DNA of 64,000 nucleotides from Anthoceros angustus. Its lineage: Eukaryota > Streptophyta > Anthocerotopsida > Anthocerotales > Anthocerotaceae. Position 1 is the first letter of the stretch, and each line of letters opens with the position of its first letter. The notes under the pieces are model-generated. The model was given only the letters and a program-made list of their open reading frames with translations, made no database searches and had not been told where the DNA came from. The DNA is taken from positions 496,001-560,000 of the forward strand of contig MU008183.1 in the NCBI GenBank assembly GCA_010909165.1. The letters are read 5' to 3'. Positions 11,700 through 24,351 of the stretch are shown here, piece by piece. The translations under genes were made by a program, and so were the position numbers.

Positions 11700-11935
11700 A
11701 GAATCTTTATTCCTTGGATGCTTTCTAAGCAGTGGATTGCTGGGTTGTTTCTCAGCGTATGCACTGGTGGGTTGTTTCCCAATATTTGCACTCGTAGTAA
11801 GCATACCATCTTCTCCATTGCTGGGCTGCATCCTTGCAGATGCCCTTGTTGGTTGCTTCTCAGCAGCTGGTAATTGCTTCGTGGCAGATGAACTGGTGGG
11901 TTGCTTCGCACCGGCAGATGCATTTCTACCGGTAC
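11700..11935. repeat. 27-bp minisatellite in Element I
   Basis: Roughly eight degenerate 27-bp units (consensus start GGGTTGTTTC). On the minus strand they would encode nonapeptides of the type KQPTSAYAE. The position, between the acidic block and gene 2, equals that of the GC array at 52,540-52,972 in Element II. Confidence 0.75.
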
Positions 11936-11964
11936 GGTCCACATGAGTATCCCGCCGTGGATGC

Positions 11965-12642
11965 ACCCGGCCTTGGCCTTCCTGGGTGGCGACCGGAAGT
12001 CGAGCATGCTTTAGCTCCACTAACGGTTTGCCTCACTCCTTCTAAACAAATTTGGTGTATAACCTTGTGGAACACAATGTACCCATCATTGGCTCTCAAC
12101 CCCTGCAGCAGTTCCTCACGGACACCCTCCGGCTGGCAAGACACAGTGTCAAAAGTCTTGATCGCAGCTGAGTAGACGCGAACGACATTGGGGTCGTTTG
12201 GCGTGTCGTCTTGATGCAGGAAAATTACGTACCCACGGTCATTCTTCTCAACGAATCGCGTGAATGTAATCGCTCCGGACATGAAGACTTTGAATCGGAC
12301 CGTGGTGCACCCATAATGTACACATACACCAATTGGCGGCGGGGTTCGCACGATCCAGTCTTGTCCGAGATGTCGAACGGAGAGTGCTCCATAAACAACT
12401 TTCTGAACATATCGATTTCCGCTTCCTTGTAAGGACTTTGAAACGATGCTCTGGTTGGAGTTGATGTGGTGGGGCGGGGTCACTACTGTCGTGTTCTGCA
12501 TGCTGGGGGTCTTCGGGTCTGGACTCGTAGCAGTTTCCATCTGGGCCTGCGAATCAACGGCCTTACGCCGTGCCCGTTTTTTGTCCGCCGCTGGCACTCC
12601 TTCTCCATCAGGAGCATTGTTCCGCTTCTTCTTTAGAGGGGC
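11965..12642 (-). pseudogene. Element I gene 2: basic N-terminal protein of unknown function
   Basis: From ATG at 12,642 the product starts MAPLKKKRN and continues with KKRARRKA, a plausible nuclear localisation signal, followed by a proline/serine linker. A globular part follows: VVYGALSVRHLGQDW, FKVFMSG, and VEKNDRGYVIFLHQDD. No known domain is recognised. Fragments of the same gene recur in the tandem repeats up to 16,178. Element II has a gene in the same position and orientation (53,060-53,799) with a comparable basic start. An accessory DNA-binding or regulatory role is a guess. Confidence 0.5.
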
Positions 12643-15600
12643 CATCTGTACAAATTGAGCAAGCAGCTGTTCACTGCTCAAGGGTCTATGAGCACCTAAT
12701 CGGGAATGCAATGGTGAATCAAGAGCAAGAAACAACCTCTCCACTGCCGACCCGATGTCCGGCGACACCAACGGACGATGTACCACCCCGCCAACACACT
12801 CCTATGGTTCGCATGCGGACAACAATACTATGAGAATGTGCCTCTATACCCGCCAGATTTAATCCATTTTGGCGCCAAATTCAGTCTTCCGCGCAATAGG
12901 CAGCGCATGATGGCTCATGGCAACTAGATCGCGTGGTGGCATGTGCAGACTCGCATGAATCGCGCACATCGATTGCGTCACGGGGTGGGGCGCGCATTTT
13001 GCCAAGTTTAGCCGGGTCAGTGGCTCAACTGTCACAACAAGGAATACAGCATACTTCCACAAATATTCTGGGTTTTGCCATCGGCCAAAATCAGTTTCGC
13101 CATTTGCATAACATCTGACGTCTCGATTATGGCAATCATTTGTGGCATTTAACGGTCTTCAGCCGCCATGAGCTGTAGCCGCAAATCTCACATCCGTGTT
13201 TACTGACGTCGGTCATTGCGGTCCAGCATCCGAGATATTTAGTAGTCACATCTTAGAAACCGACGATTGCGTGTCTTCGACTCGAGCACATTCGACCATC
13301 ACCGCTGGCTTGTCTCGGTAGCACGCGATGGCTAACGACCTAAGCGCAGGAGGAGGAGTTCTTTGATTTGGTAAGCAGCGAATAGTTCCGGTGATGCGGA
13401 TCTCGGACATGTGTCCGAGTCCGAGATAGTGGACTTGGCGGTGGCCTCGACAGACTTCCATGTCGACGACCTCGCACCGTGTCGATTCCATCTTAGTAGA
13501 CATTGCTGCGGTGCACCGAGTAGACGCGAACGACATTGGGGTCGTCGTGTCGCGGTCGCCTTCGCAGTGCACAGGAAAATTACGTACCCCTGGTCATTCT
13601 TCTCAACGAACTGCGTGAACAGAACTGCTCCCAGACATGAAGACTTTGAACTGGACCGTGGTGCACCCATAATGTACACATACACCAATTGGCCAGCAGG
13701 ACGTTGCTGCATAGTCCAGGTCTTGTCCGAGATGTCGAACGGAGAGTGCTCCATAAACAACTTTCTGAACATATCGATTTCCGCTTCCTTGTAAGGACTT
13801 TGAAACGATGCTCTGGTTGGAGTTGATGTGGTGGGGCGGGGTCACCACCGCCGTGTTCTCGCATCGGGGTCTTGGTCGACTCGTAGCGCTTCCATCCGGG
13901 CTCGAATCAACGGCCTTACGCCGCCTGCTTTTTGTCCGGCACTCCTTCTCCATCGTGAGCATTGTTCCGCTTCTTCTTTAGAGGGCCATCTGTACAAATT
14001 GAGCAAGCATGGTCAGCTCAAGGGTCTATGAGCACCTAATCGGAATGCAATGGTGAATCAAGAGCAAGAAACAACCTCTCCACCGACCCCGATGTCCGGC
14101 AATGACACCAACTTCGTGACGATGTACCACCCGCCAACACACTCCTATGGTTCTCGCATGCGGACAACAATACTATGAGAATGTGCCTCTATACCCGCCA
14201 GATTTAATCCATTTTGGCGCCAAATTCAGTCTTCCGCGCAATAATCGCATGATGGCTCATGGCAACTAGATCGCGATCGGCATGTGCAGACTCGCATGAA
14301 TCGCGATACGGCCGAATTGCAAGGTGGTGGGGCGCATTTTGCCAAGTTTAGCCGGTCGTGGCTCAACTGTCACAACAAGGAATACAAGATACTTCCACAA
14401 ATATTCGGTTTTGCCACAAAATCGCCACATTTGCATAACATCCGACGCCTCGATCATGGCAATCATTTGTGGCATTTAACGCCTTCATTATGAGCCGCAA
14501 ATCTCACGTCCGTGTTTACCGACGTCGGTCATTGCGGCCCAGCATCCGAGATATTTAGTCACATCTTAGAAAACCTGACCAGTTGCGTGTCTTCGACTCT
14601 GAGCACATTGCGACCATCACTGTTGGCTTGTCTCTGGTAGCACGCGATGGCTAACGACCTAAGCGCAGAGGAGGAGTTCTTTGATTTGGTAAACGACAGA
14701 ATAGTTCCAGCTGATGCAGATCTCGGACATGTGTCTGAGTCCGAGATAGTGGACTTGGCGGCGGTGGCCTCGGCACAGGACTTCCATGTCGACGACCTCG
14801 GCACTGTGTCAGATTCCATCTTAGTAGACATTGCCGCACGCATCACCGAGTTGAACCCGGACGTCCGGTGATGGCTTGCCCGTGTTACGGAGGCGAACGA
14901 GAGTGCTCCATAAACAACTTTCGAACATATCGATTTCCGCTTCCTTGTAAGGACTTTGAAACGATGCTCGTTGGAGTTGATGTGGTGGGGCGGGGTCACC
15001 ACCGCCGTGTTCTCGCATGCCGGGGTCTTGGTCGACTCGTAGCGCTTCCATCCGGGCTCGCGAATCAACGCCTTACGCCGCCTGCTTTTTGTCCGGCACT
15101 CCTTCTCCATCGTGAGCATTGTTCCGCTTCTTCTTTAGAGGGCCATCTGTACAAATTGAGCAATGTCACCGTCATCTATGAGCACCTAATCGGAATGCAA
15201 TGGTGAATCAAGAGCAAGAAACAACCTCTCCACTGTCAATTCGATGTCCGGCAATGACACCAACTTCGTGACGATGTACCACCCCGCCACACACTCCTAT
15301 GGTTCTCGCATGCGACAACAATACTATGAGAATGTGCCTCTATACCCGCCAGATTTAATCCATTTTGGCGCCAAATTCAGTCTTCCCAAGAATATTTAAT
15401 CGCATGATGGCTCATGGCAACTAGATCGCGATCGCATGTGCAGACTCGCATGAATCGCGATACGTCGAAATTGCAAGGTGGTGGGGCGCGCATTTTGCCA
15501 AGTTTAGCCGGTCGGCTCAACTGTCACAACAAGGAATACAAGATACTTCCACAAATATTCTGGTTTTGCCAAAATCGCCACATTTGCATAACATCTGACG

Positions 15601-16830
15601 TCTCGATTATGGCAATCATTTGTGGCATTTAACGGTCTTCAGCCGCCATGAGCTGTAGCCGCAAATCTCACATCCGTGTTTACTGACGTCGGTCATTGCG
15701 GTCCAGCATCCGAGATATTTAGTAGTCACATCTTAGAAACCCTGACCAGTTGCGTGTCGTCGACTCTGAGCACATTGCGACCATCACTGTTGGCTTGTCT
15801 CTGGTAGCACGCGATGGCTAACGACCTAAGCGCAGAGGAGGAGTTCTTTGATTTGGTAAGCAGCGAATAGTTCCGGTGATGCGGATCTCGGACATGTGTC
15901 CGAGTCCGAGATGTCGAACGAGAGTGCTCCATAAACAACTTTCTCAACATATCGATTTCCGCTTCCTTGTAAGGACTTTGAAACGATGCTCGGTTGGAGT
16001 TGATGTGGTGGGGCGGGGTCACCACCGCCGTGGTTCGCATGCCGGGGTCTTCGACTCGAGCGCTTCCATCCGGGCTCATAATCAACGCCTTACGCCGCCT
16101 GCTTTTTGTCCGGCACTCCTTCTCCATCGAGCATTGTTCCGCTTCTTCTTTAGAGGGCCATCTGTATAAATTGAGCAAGCACGCTCAAGGGTCTATGAGC
16201 ACCTAATCGGGAATGCAATGGTGAATCAAGAGCAAGAAACAACCTCTCCACCTGTCGACCCCGATGTCCTGCAGCGACACCAACTTCAGGACGATGTACC
16301 ACCCCGCCAGTCACACACCTATGGTTCTGCATGCGCACAACAATACTATGAGAATGTGCCCTCTATACCCGCCAGGATGAATCCATTTTTGGCGCCAAAT
16401 TCAGTCTTCCCGCGCACTAGACGACTGCATGATGGCTCATGGCAACTAGATCGTGACCGGCATGTGCAGACTCGCATGAATCGCGATACGGCCGAATTGC
16501 AAGGTGGTGGGCGCGCATTTTGCCAAGTTTAGCCAGGTCAGTGGCTCAACTGTCACAACAAGGAATACAAGATACTTCCACAATATTCGGTTTTGCCAAA
16601 ATCGCCGCCATTTGCATAACATCGACGCCTCGATCATGGCAATCATTTGTGGCATTTAACGGTCTTCACCGCCATGAGTCAGAAGCCGCAAATCTCACAT
16701 CCGTGTTTATCGACGGTCATTGCGGTCCAAAGATCCGAGATATTTAGAAGTCACATCTTAGAAACCCCGACCGCTATGTCGTCGACTCGAGCACATTCGA
16801 CCATCACCGCTGGCTTGTCTCGTAGCACGC
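12200..16830. repeat. Tandem repeats of about 1.1 kb between the divergent genes of Element I
   Basis: Four or more direct copies, recognisable from the recurring word CATCTGTACAAATTGAGCAA (12,645; 13,987; 15,146; about 16,157, the last with one change). Each contains the 5' part of gene 2 (minus), the intergenic spacer, and the first about 70 codons of gene 3 (plus; MANDLSAEEEFFDLVND at 14,647). One junction, 15,905-15,912, uses the word TCCGAGAT shared by both parent ends. Only the last copy runs into the rest of the transposase gene. Confidence 0.85.
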
Positions 16831-19800
16831 GATGGCTAACGACCCAAGCGCAGAGGAGGAGTTCTTTGATTTGGTAAACGATGTAATAGTTCCAATGATG
16901 CGGATCTCGGACATGTGTTTGAGTCCGAGATAGTGGACTTGGCGGCGGTGGCCTCGGCACAGGACTTCCATGTCGACGACCTCGGCACTGTGTCAGATTC
17001 CATCTTAGTAGACATTGCTGCAGCTGCACCAGCCGAGTTGAACCCCGGACGTCCGGTGATGGCTTGCCCGTGTTACCGGGAGCAGAACCAGAGCACGACA
17101 TGGCCTTAGATGAAACGGACCTGCAGGGTGATACATCGGACGTGGCCGCAAGCGATGGAGATTTGCTCTTGTTTGATCCTGGATGGACACCAGAACGGGC
17201 CAGGCGGGATCAAGAAGAAATCGCGGCCCATGTGGACCGGGTGGCCCGCGCCCGGCGCCGTCATCTGGAGAGGCCTCGATATCCACATCCTGACGACGCA
17301 ATCTGGGCCCGCCTCGGCCTGCCCCGCATGTACCCGGGTTTGTTCAAGTCACCAGGAGCGAAGAAATTGGCCAGGATGTTCTGTTCGATCCAAGTCCGCG
17401 GTCGAAGCGGATTTCTCCGGGGCGCCCAGCTGGAGACAAGGTGGCGCCAACAACAAACCCATTTTGTGCGTCGCAGGAGTACTATCAACCATGCGTCACA
17501 CCAGGAACCACTCATGAGAACAGCACGGATTCTGAATCAGAGAGTATTGCTGAGTCTCCGGATTGTGGTGAGATTGTGCATGAGATCGTGGATTTTGGAT
17601 TGCAATATGCACTGGTGGGTCATGAAGGCACTAGTAGAGGAAGGACACAGAGATCACATCTGGTACGCGACCCAATTGCACTGTTCGGAGATGTGAAATC
17701 ACCTGACCACAGGTTACATTTGCGAAATGCTGCCTCCTGCTAATCCTAAGTCTAAAGGGCTGGAGTTGCATTCCGTGGCAGGGCAGGTGTGTTCCACCAA
17801 GAACCGCGCAGCAAGAGTTAAGCTGGATCACGTTCTGACGAAGCACTGTAATCGGACGAAGCTATGTGCAGACCTGAGAAGGCAGTGCTGCGGGAAAAAG
17901 TGCTTAGGCCGGCTGGGAAGTGGCAAACTCAAGTCGATCCGTGTGTCCTTTTTTTCCATGACGCAAGGGGAGCAGGAACAGCATTTACAAGACCTTATTG
18001 ATATGGTGGAGGACGAGGAAACGGGTGTGGTGACCGGATGGGTGAACAAGGTACCACATGGGAAGGTTCCGATATGTGTCGGCATTCACGGTGTTGCATT
18101 GGAGCAACTGTGATCGAATGCTCAAACCCGAGTACAAAAGGGAACCAGGTTTGCTGCTGAGGCAAGGCTTGGAAGAATCCCAACTTCATATGGTCTACAA
18201 GCTATGATGTGGATGGATACATTTTTCAAAGGAAATGTGGAGAGACTACCCAACAGAGAAGTATTCAATCTGACTGATACATTCACAAAGGAGGAGATTT
18301 TCATAGAGTATGCGAGAAGCTAGAACAATTACCACACATGTATGTTACTATTTCATGGCGATCGCCACTTTCGGTCGGTGAAGAATCCACGATGCAACCG
18401 TTTTTCAATATGTGCTGACTGTGAGGGGAGCAAGGTGAAGGCCGTGCATCCATCTTAGATATGTGGTTAAACAACGAGATGTCCGGTGATTGGCAGCTGT
18501 CCTTTATGGGCAACCCAAAAGCCCGTTTTAGGGTTTTGTACAAATATTTGCTCTTCCTGCAGTCCCAAGGAACGTTTGCCTTCGACCCCGGACTTGTACT
18601 CATGGTGCGCCTCGTCTTGTATGTGCAGACAGACACCGAGAGCTCCTTAATTACCACCGCGATCAACAACAGAAGGAGCGGGCGAAGATGGCGAAGCATC
18701 GCGGCAAGTGTATGGCTCAACCGACCAAGTACATTGGAATGGCGATAGATGGTATGGATCAAAAACCGAGTTGCCTCATTTCCGTAGAGTGCCCAAGGAT
18801 GTCGAATCGCCCTTGTCTCTTCATGTGCTTGGGGTTTTGGTGTTTAGCAAATACATGCGGACTTCTGTGTACCTAAGCTTCCCCAATATTTGGAATGATC
18901 CCAACGGGACAATAGCTGTGGTCCAGCATGTTATTAACAATTGGGAAGGCCACTTGCCTAAAATTCTATACCTCCAGATGGACAATACTGCGGCCCAGAA
19001 TAAGAATCAAGAGGTGTTGGCGTAGTGCGATGTTAGTGTCCAAGGGTATTTTCAAGAAGGTTAAAGTGGGCTTTTTAATTGTTGGCCATACCCATGATCA
19101 GATTGATCAAATGTTCTCCCGTTTTTCTGTTGTGCTGAATCTAAAGGAGGCCTACACCTTGCCAGAGCTGATCGCTTGCCTGCAGAGAGCGTATACTCCA
19201 TCACCGAATGTCTTCCTCATGAAGGAAGTGCCAGACTTCAAGAAATATCTGTGGCCACCTGGTGGTCCCTCAGCAACATTCAGACTGCACAATCACAGCT
19301 TTCAACATCAGTTTAAGATAACTCGAGAAGAGTTGCCTAGTCACGAGTATGTTACAGTGTTGAGGTGCAAGCAATTTTCCACAGCTGGACCCCAGATGGT
19401 GGTGTGCATGCTATGGATGGAGTACCAGAGGGAGATTGTGGCGTGAGCTGGTGCCATTGCATGTGAGGCGAAAGGCAAAGGGCAAAAGGAACATGCGGAT
19501 GCCTCGCATGTCAGCGGGAGTGGAGGACAATAGGCAGCGTTTAAAAACGTCGACAGATGTTTTTAATGATCAACAACTCTGTTGGTGGGAAGCTTTCTGG
19601 GAGGAGCAACTAGCAATAGCGGGTGTGGTAGCCTCTGGTGCTCTCCCTCCACTGGAAACTGCATGGACATGGTATAATAGAGGAGAGCAGCACCCACAGC
19701 CCGAACCAAGATCCAGATGAAGTGGTAGTAGATGCTGCATTAGCAAGACGCATATTCGGACAAGAGCGAGAGATTTACAGTGCACAGGACTCGCTAGACG

Positions 19801-20152
19801 ACAACGTCTGGAACAACAGCACACAGGGTCTATTGCAGAGATTGAAGCAGGCATGATGCTTGCGGTACAGGCAGCGGATGACCCGGAGGGCCGTCCTTTC
19901 TGGCTGGGTAAGGTTGTGGCGGTTGACCATGATGGTGTTGAACCGATAGCACAAGTGCATTGGTGGCGGACTGAAAACCAAAATGCACTGGACGGAAGGT
20001 ACTCGGAAGAGTGGGTGCCATGCACTAGCGGCCGGAGGAAAGGAGGCGGCGGAACCCTTTGAAGAGGCATGTGCAACCCATCAATCTAATGGAGACAACA
20101 ATTATGGGTTATGATTTTGAGCTAACGAGCAGGACTTTGAGCAAAGACACAA
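16831..20152 (+). pseudogene. Element I gene 3: DUF7869-type transposase, copy A
   Basis: The gene starts ATGGCTAACGAC at 16,831, is frameshifted near 16,880 and again near 17,060, and continues as MALDETDLQGD. A Cys-rich segment follows (CCGKKCLGRLG, about 17,890), then the catalytic-type region: YIGMAIDGMDQ (about 18,735), YLQMDNTAAQNKNQ (about 18,970), and VGHTHDQIDQMFSRF (about 19,083), each with conserved acidic residues as in RNase-H-fold transposases. C-terminal is a small beta domain, PFWLGKVVAVDHDG...VHWW (19,895-19,965), like the SH3/BAH-like tail of DUF7869 proteins. A possible intron lies at 18,435-18,562. The catalytic role is inferred. Confidence 0.72.
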
Positions 20153-22391
20153 GGAAATGTGGAGAGACTACCCAATGTAGAAGTATTCAATCACTGATAC
20201 ATTCACAAAGGAGGAGATTTTCATAGAGTATGCATAAAGCTAGAACAATTACCACACATGTATGTTACTATTTCGCAAGTGGATACGCCACTTCGGTCGG
20301 TGAAGATTCCACGATGCAACTGCTTTTCAATATGTGTGAGAAACCAAGCGAAAATAAAAATGCGGGAACGGGAGCAAGGTGAAGGCCGTGCATCCATCTT
20401 AGATATGTGGTTAAACAACGGATGTCCGGTGATTGGCAGTCCTTTATGGGCAACCCAAAGCCCGTTTTAGGGTTTTGTACAAATATTTGCTCTTCCTGCG
20501 GTCCCAAGGAACGTTTGCCTTGACCCGGACTTGTACTCATGGTGCGCCTGCCTTGTATGTGCAGACCGAGAGCTCCTTAATTACCACCGCGATCAACAAC
20601 AAGGAGCGAAGATGGCGAAGCATCGCAAGTGTATGGCTCAACCGACCAAGTACATTGGAATGGCGATAGATGGTATGGATCAAAAACCGAGTTGCCTCAT
20701 TTCCGTAGAGTGCCCAAGGATGTCGATAATGCAGCCCTTGTCTCTTCATGTGCTTGGGGTTTTGGTGTTTAGCAAATACATGCGGACTTGTACCTAAGCT
20801 TCCCCAATATTCTAATGATCCCAACGGGACAATAGTGTGGTCCAGCATGTTATTAACAATTGGGAAGGCCACTTGCCTAAAATTCTATACCTCCGGATGG
20901 ACAATCTGCCCGTAATAAGAATCAAGAGGTGTTGACAGCGATGTTAGTGTCCAAGGGTATTTTCAAGAAGGTTAAAGTGGGCTTTTAATTGTTGGCCATA
21001 CCCATGATCGATTGATCAAATGTTCTCCGCTTTTCACAGTCAATCTAAAGGAGGCCTACACCTTGCGAGCCGATCGCTTGCCCGCAGAGAGCGTATACTC
21101 CATCACCGAATGTCTTCCTCATGAAGGAAGTGCCGACTTCAAGAAATATCTGGCCACCGGTGGTCCTCATATTCGCACAATCACTTTCAACATCGCTTTA
21201 AGATAACTCGAGAAGAGTTGCCTAGTCACGAGTATGTTACAGTGTTGAGGTGCAAGCAATTTTCCACAGCCGCACACTGGACCCCGGATGGTGGTGTGCA
21301 CTGCTATGGATGGAGTACCGAGAGGGAGATTGTGGCGTGAGCTGGTGCCATTGCATGTGAGGCGAAAGGCAAAGGGCAAAAGGAACATGCGATCCGCCTG
21401 CATGTCAGCGGGAGTGGAGGACAATAGGCAGCGTTTAAAAACGCCGATGATGTTTTAATGATCAACAACTCGTTGGTGGGAAGCTCGGGAGGAGCAACTA
21501 GCAATAGCGGGTGTGGTAGCCTGCGGTGCTCTCCCTCCACTGGAAACTGCATGGACATGGTATAATAGAGGAGAGCAGCACCCACAGCCCGAACCAGAAG
21601 ATCCAGATGAAGTGGTAGTAGATGCTGCATTAGCAAGACGCATATTCGGACAAGAGCGAGAGATTTACACAGGTGCACACAGGACTACTGCTAGACGACA
21701 ACGTCTGGAACAACAGCACAGAGGGTCTATTGCAGAGATTGAAGCAGGCATGATGCTTGCGGTACAGGCAGCGGATGACCCGGAGGGCCGTCCTTTCTGG
21801 CTGGGTAAGGTTGTGGCGGTTGACCATGATGGTGTTGAACCGATAGCACAAGTGCATTGGTGGCGGACTGAAAACCAAAATGCACTGGACGGAAGGTACT
21901 CGGAAGAGTGGGTGCCATGCACCCCAACAGCAAGCCGGAGGAAAGGGAGATGGCGGAACCCTTTGAAGAGGCATGTGCAACCCATCAATCTAATGGAGAC
22001 AACAATTGTGGTTTATGATTTTGAGCTAACGAGGAACAGGACTTTGAGCAAAGACACAGTGGAAATGTTGAAGAGAAAGATCTTTGAGCTCGAGGAGCCA
22101 AGTGAGGAACACGCTTTGCTTCCTCCGATTGATCTGCAGAAGTGGTGACGAACGGATTGATTCCGATGATCTCGACAATGTTGAATCTTCGATGCATCCG
22201 TTGATTATTTGGTGGACTTGCTTGAAGGTGTGGACTCGTGAGGAGCCGGATCGCAACCCACCGATTCTAAATTTTGAGGTTGGCCAGATAGAATCATGAA
22301 GTCTCGAGACTTAGCAAGGATGTAACCAAAGGTTTTTGTCCGGTTGAAGGTGCACCGGACGTGCGGGTTTTTGTCCGGTTGATCTTTGGAC
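20153..22391 (+). repeat. Transposase tandem copy B
   Basis: Direct repeat of the transposase from the middle of the gene to its end. The junction to copy A is the word GGAAATGT (20,153-20,160), which also occurs at both parent ends (18,231 and 22,061). Copy B keeps the C-terminal domain open (21,513-22,148), while its catalytic region is frameshifted by short deletions. Confidence 0.88.
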
Positions 22392-24351
22392 GGATGTCCG
22401 GTGATTGGCAGTCCTTTATGGGCAACCCAAAGCCCGTTTTAGGGTTTTGTACAAATATTTGCTCTTCCTGCATCCCAAGGAACGCTTTGACCCGGACTTG
22501 TACTCATGGTGCGCCTGCCTTGTATGTGCGCATGACACCGAGAGCTCCTTAATTACCACCGCGATCAACAATGAAGGAGCGAAGATGGCAAGCATCGCGG
22601 CAAGTGTATGGCTCAACCGACCAAGTACATTGGAATGGCGATAGATGGTATGGATCAAAAACCGAGTTGCCTCATTTCCGTAGAGTGCCCAAGGATGTCG
22701 ATAATGCAGCCCTTGTCTCTGTTCATGTGCTTGGGGTTTTGGTGTTTAGCAAATACATGCGGACTTCTGTGTACCTAAGCTTCCCCAATATTTGGAATGA
22801 TCCCAACGGGACAATAGCTGTGGTCCAGCATGTTATTAACAATTGGGAAGGCCACTTGCCTAAAATTCTATACCTCCAGATGGACAATACTGCGGCCCAG
22901 AATAAGAATCAAGAGGTGTTGGCGACAGCGATGTTAGTGTCCAAGGGTATTTTCAAGAAGGTTAAAGTGGGCTTTTAATTGTTGGCCATACCCATGATCG
23001 ATTGATCAAATGTTCTCCGTTTTCATTGTCTGAATCTAAAGGAGGCCTACACCTTGCGAGCTGATCGCTTGCCCGCAGAGCGTATACTCCATCACCGAAT
23101 GTCTTCCTCGTGAAGGAAGTGCCAGACTTCAAGAAATATCTGGCCACCGGTGGTCCCTCAACATTCAGCACAATCACTTTCAACATCGTTTAAGATAACT
23201 CGAGAAGAGTTGCCTAGTCACGAGTATGTTACGTGTTGAGGTGCAAGCAATTTTCCACACCTGGACCCCGGATGGTGGTGTGCACTGCGGGATGGAGTAC
23301 CAGAGGGAGATTGTGGCGTGAGCTGGTGCCATTGCATGTGAGGCGAAAGGCAAAGGGCAAAAGGAACATGCGACCGCCTCGTTGTCGCGGAGTGGAGGAC
23401 AATAGGCAGCGTTTAAAAACGCCGATGATGTTTTAATGATCAACAACTCTGGTGGGAAGCTCGGGAGGAGCAACTAGCAATAGCGGGTGTGGTAGCCTCG
23501 GTGCTCTCCCTCCACCGGAAACCGCATGGACATGGTATAATAGAGGAGAGCAGCACCCAGCCCGAACCAAGATCCGGATGAAGTGGTAGTAGATGCATTA
23601 GCAAGGCGCATATTCGGACAAGAGCGAGAGATTTACAGTGCACAGGACTCGCTAGACGACAACGTCGGAACAACAAGACAGGGTCTATTGCGAGATTGAA
23701 GCGGGCATGATGCTTGCGAGGTTGCAGTGCAGCGGATGACCGGAGGCCGTCCTTTGGCTGGGTAAGGTTGTGGCGGTTGACCATGATGGTGTTGAACTGA
23801 TAGCACAAGTGCATTGGTGGCGGTGAAAACCAAAATGCACCGGACGGAAGGTACTCGGAAGAGTGGGTGCCATGCACTAGCGGCCGGAGGAAAGGAGGCG
23901 GCGGAACCCTTTGAAGAGGCATGTGCAACCCATCAATCTAATGGAGACAACAATTATGGGTTATGATTTTGAGCTAACGAGCAGGACTTTGAGCAAAGAC
24001 ACAATGGAAATGTTGAAGAGAAAGATCTTTGAGCTCGAGGAGCCAAGTGAGGAACACGCTTTGCTTCCTCCGATTGATCTGCAGAAGTGGTGACGAACGG
24101 ATTGATTCCGATGATCTCGACAATGTTGAATCTTTTGATGCATCCGTTGATTATTTGGTGGACTTGCTTGAAGGTGTGGACTCGGTGAGGAGCCGGATCG
24201 CAACCCACCGATTCTAAATTTTGAGGTTGGCCAGATAGAATCATGAAGTCTCGAGACTTAGCAAGGATGTAACCAAAGGTTTTTGTCCGGGGTTGAAGGT
24301 GCACTGGACGTGCGGGTTTTTGTCTGGTTGATCTTTGGACGGATGTCCGGT
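22392..24351 (+). repeat. Transposase tandem copy C and gene 3' end
   Basis: Third repeat, about 1,950 bp, bounded on both sides by GGATGTCCGGT (22,392-22,402 and 24,341-24,351), so it arose by exchange between these short words. The frame 22,571-22,978 keeps the second catalytic block. The end of the gene is an acidic C-terminus (DDLDNVES...DLLEGVDSV) stopping at about 24,217. Confidence 0.85.
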
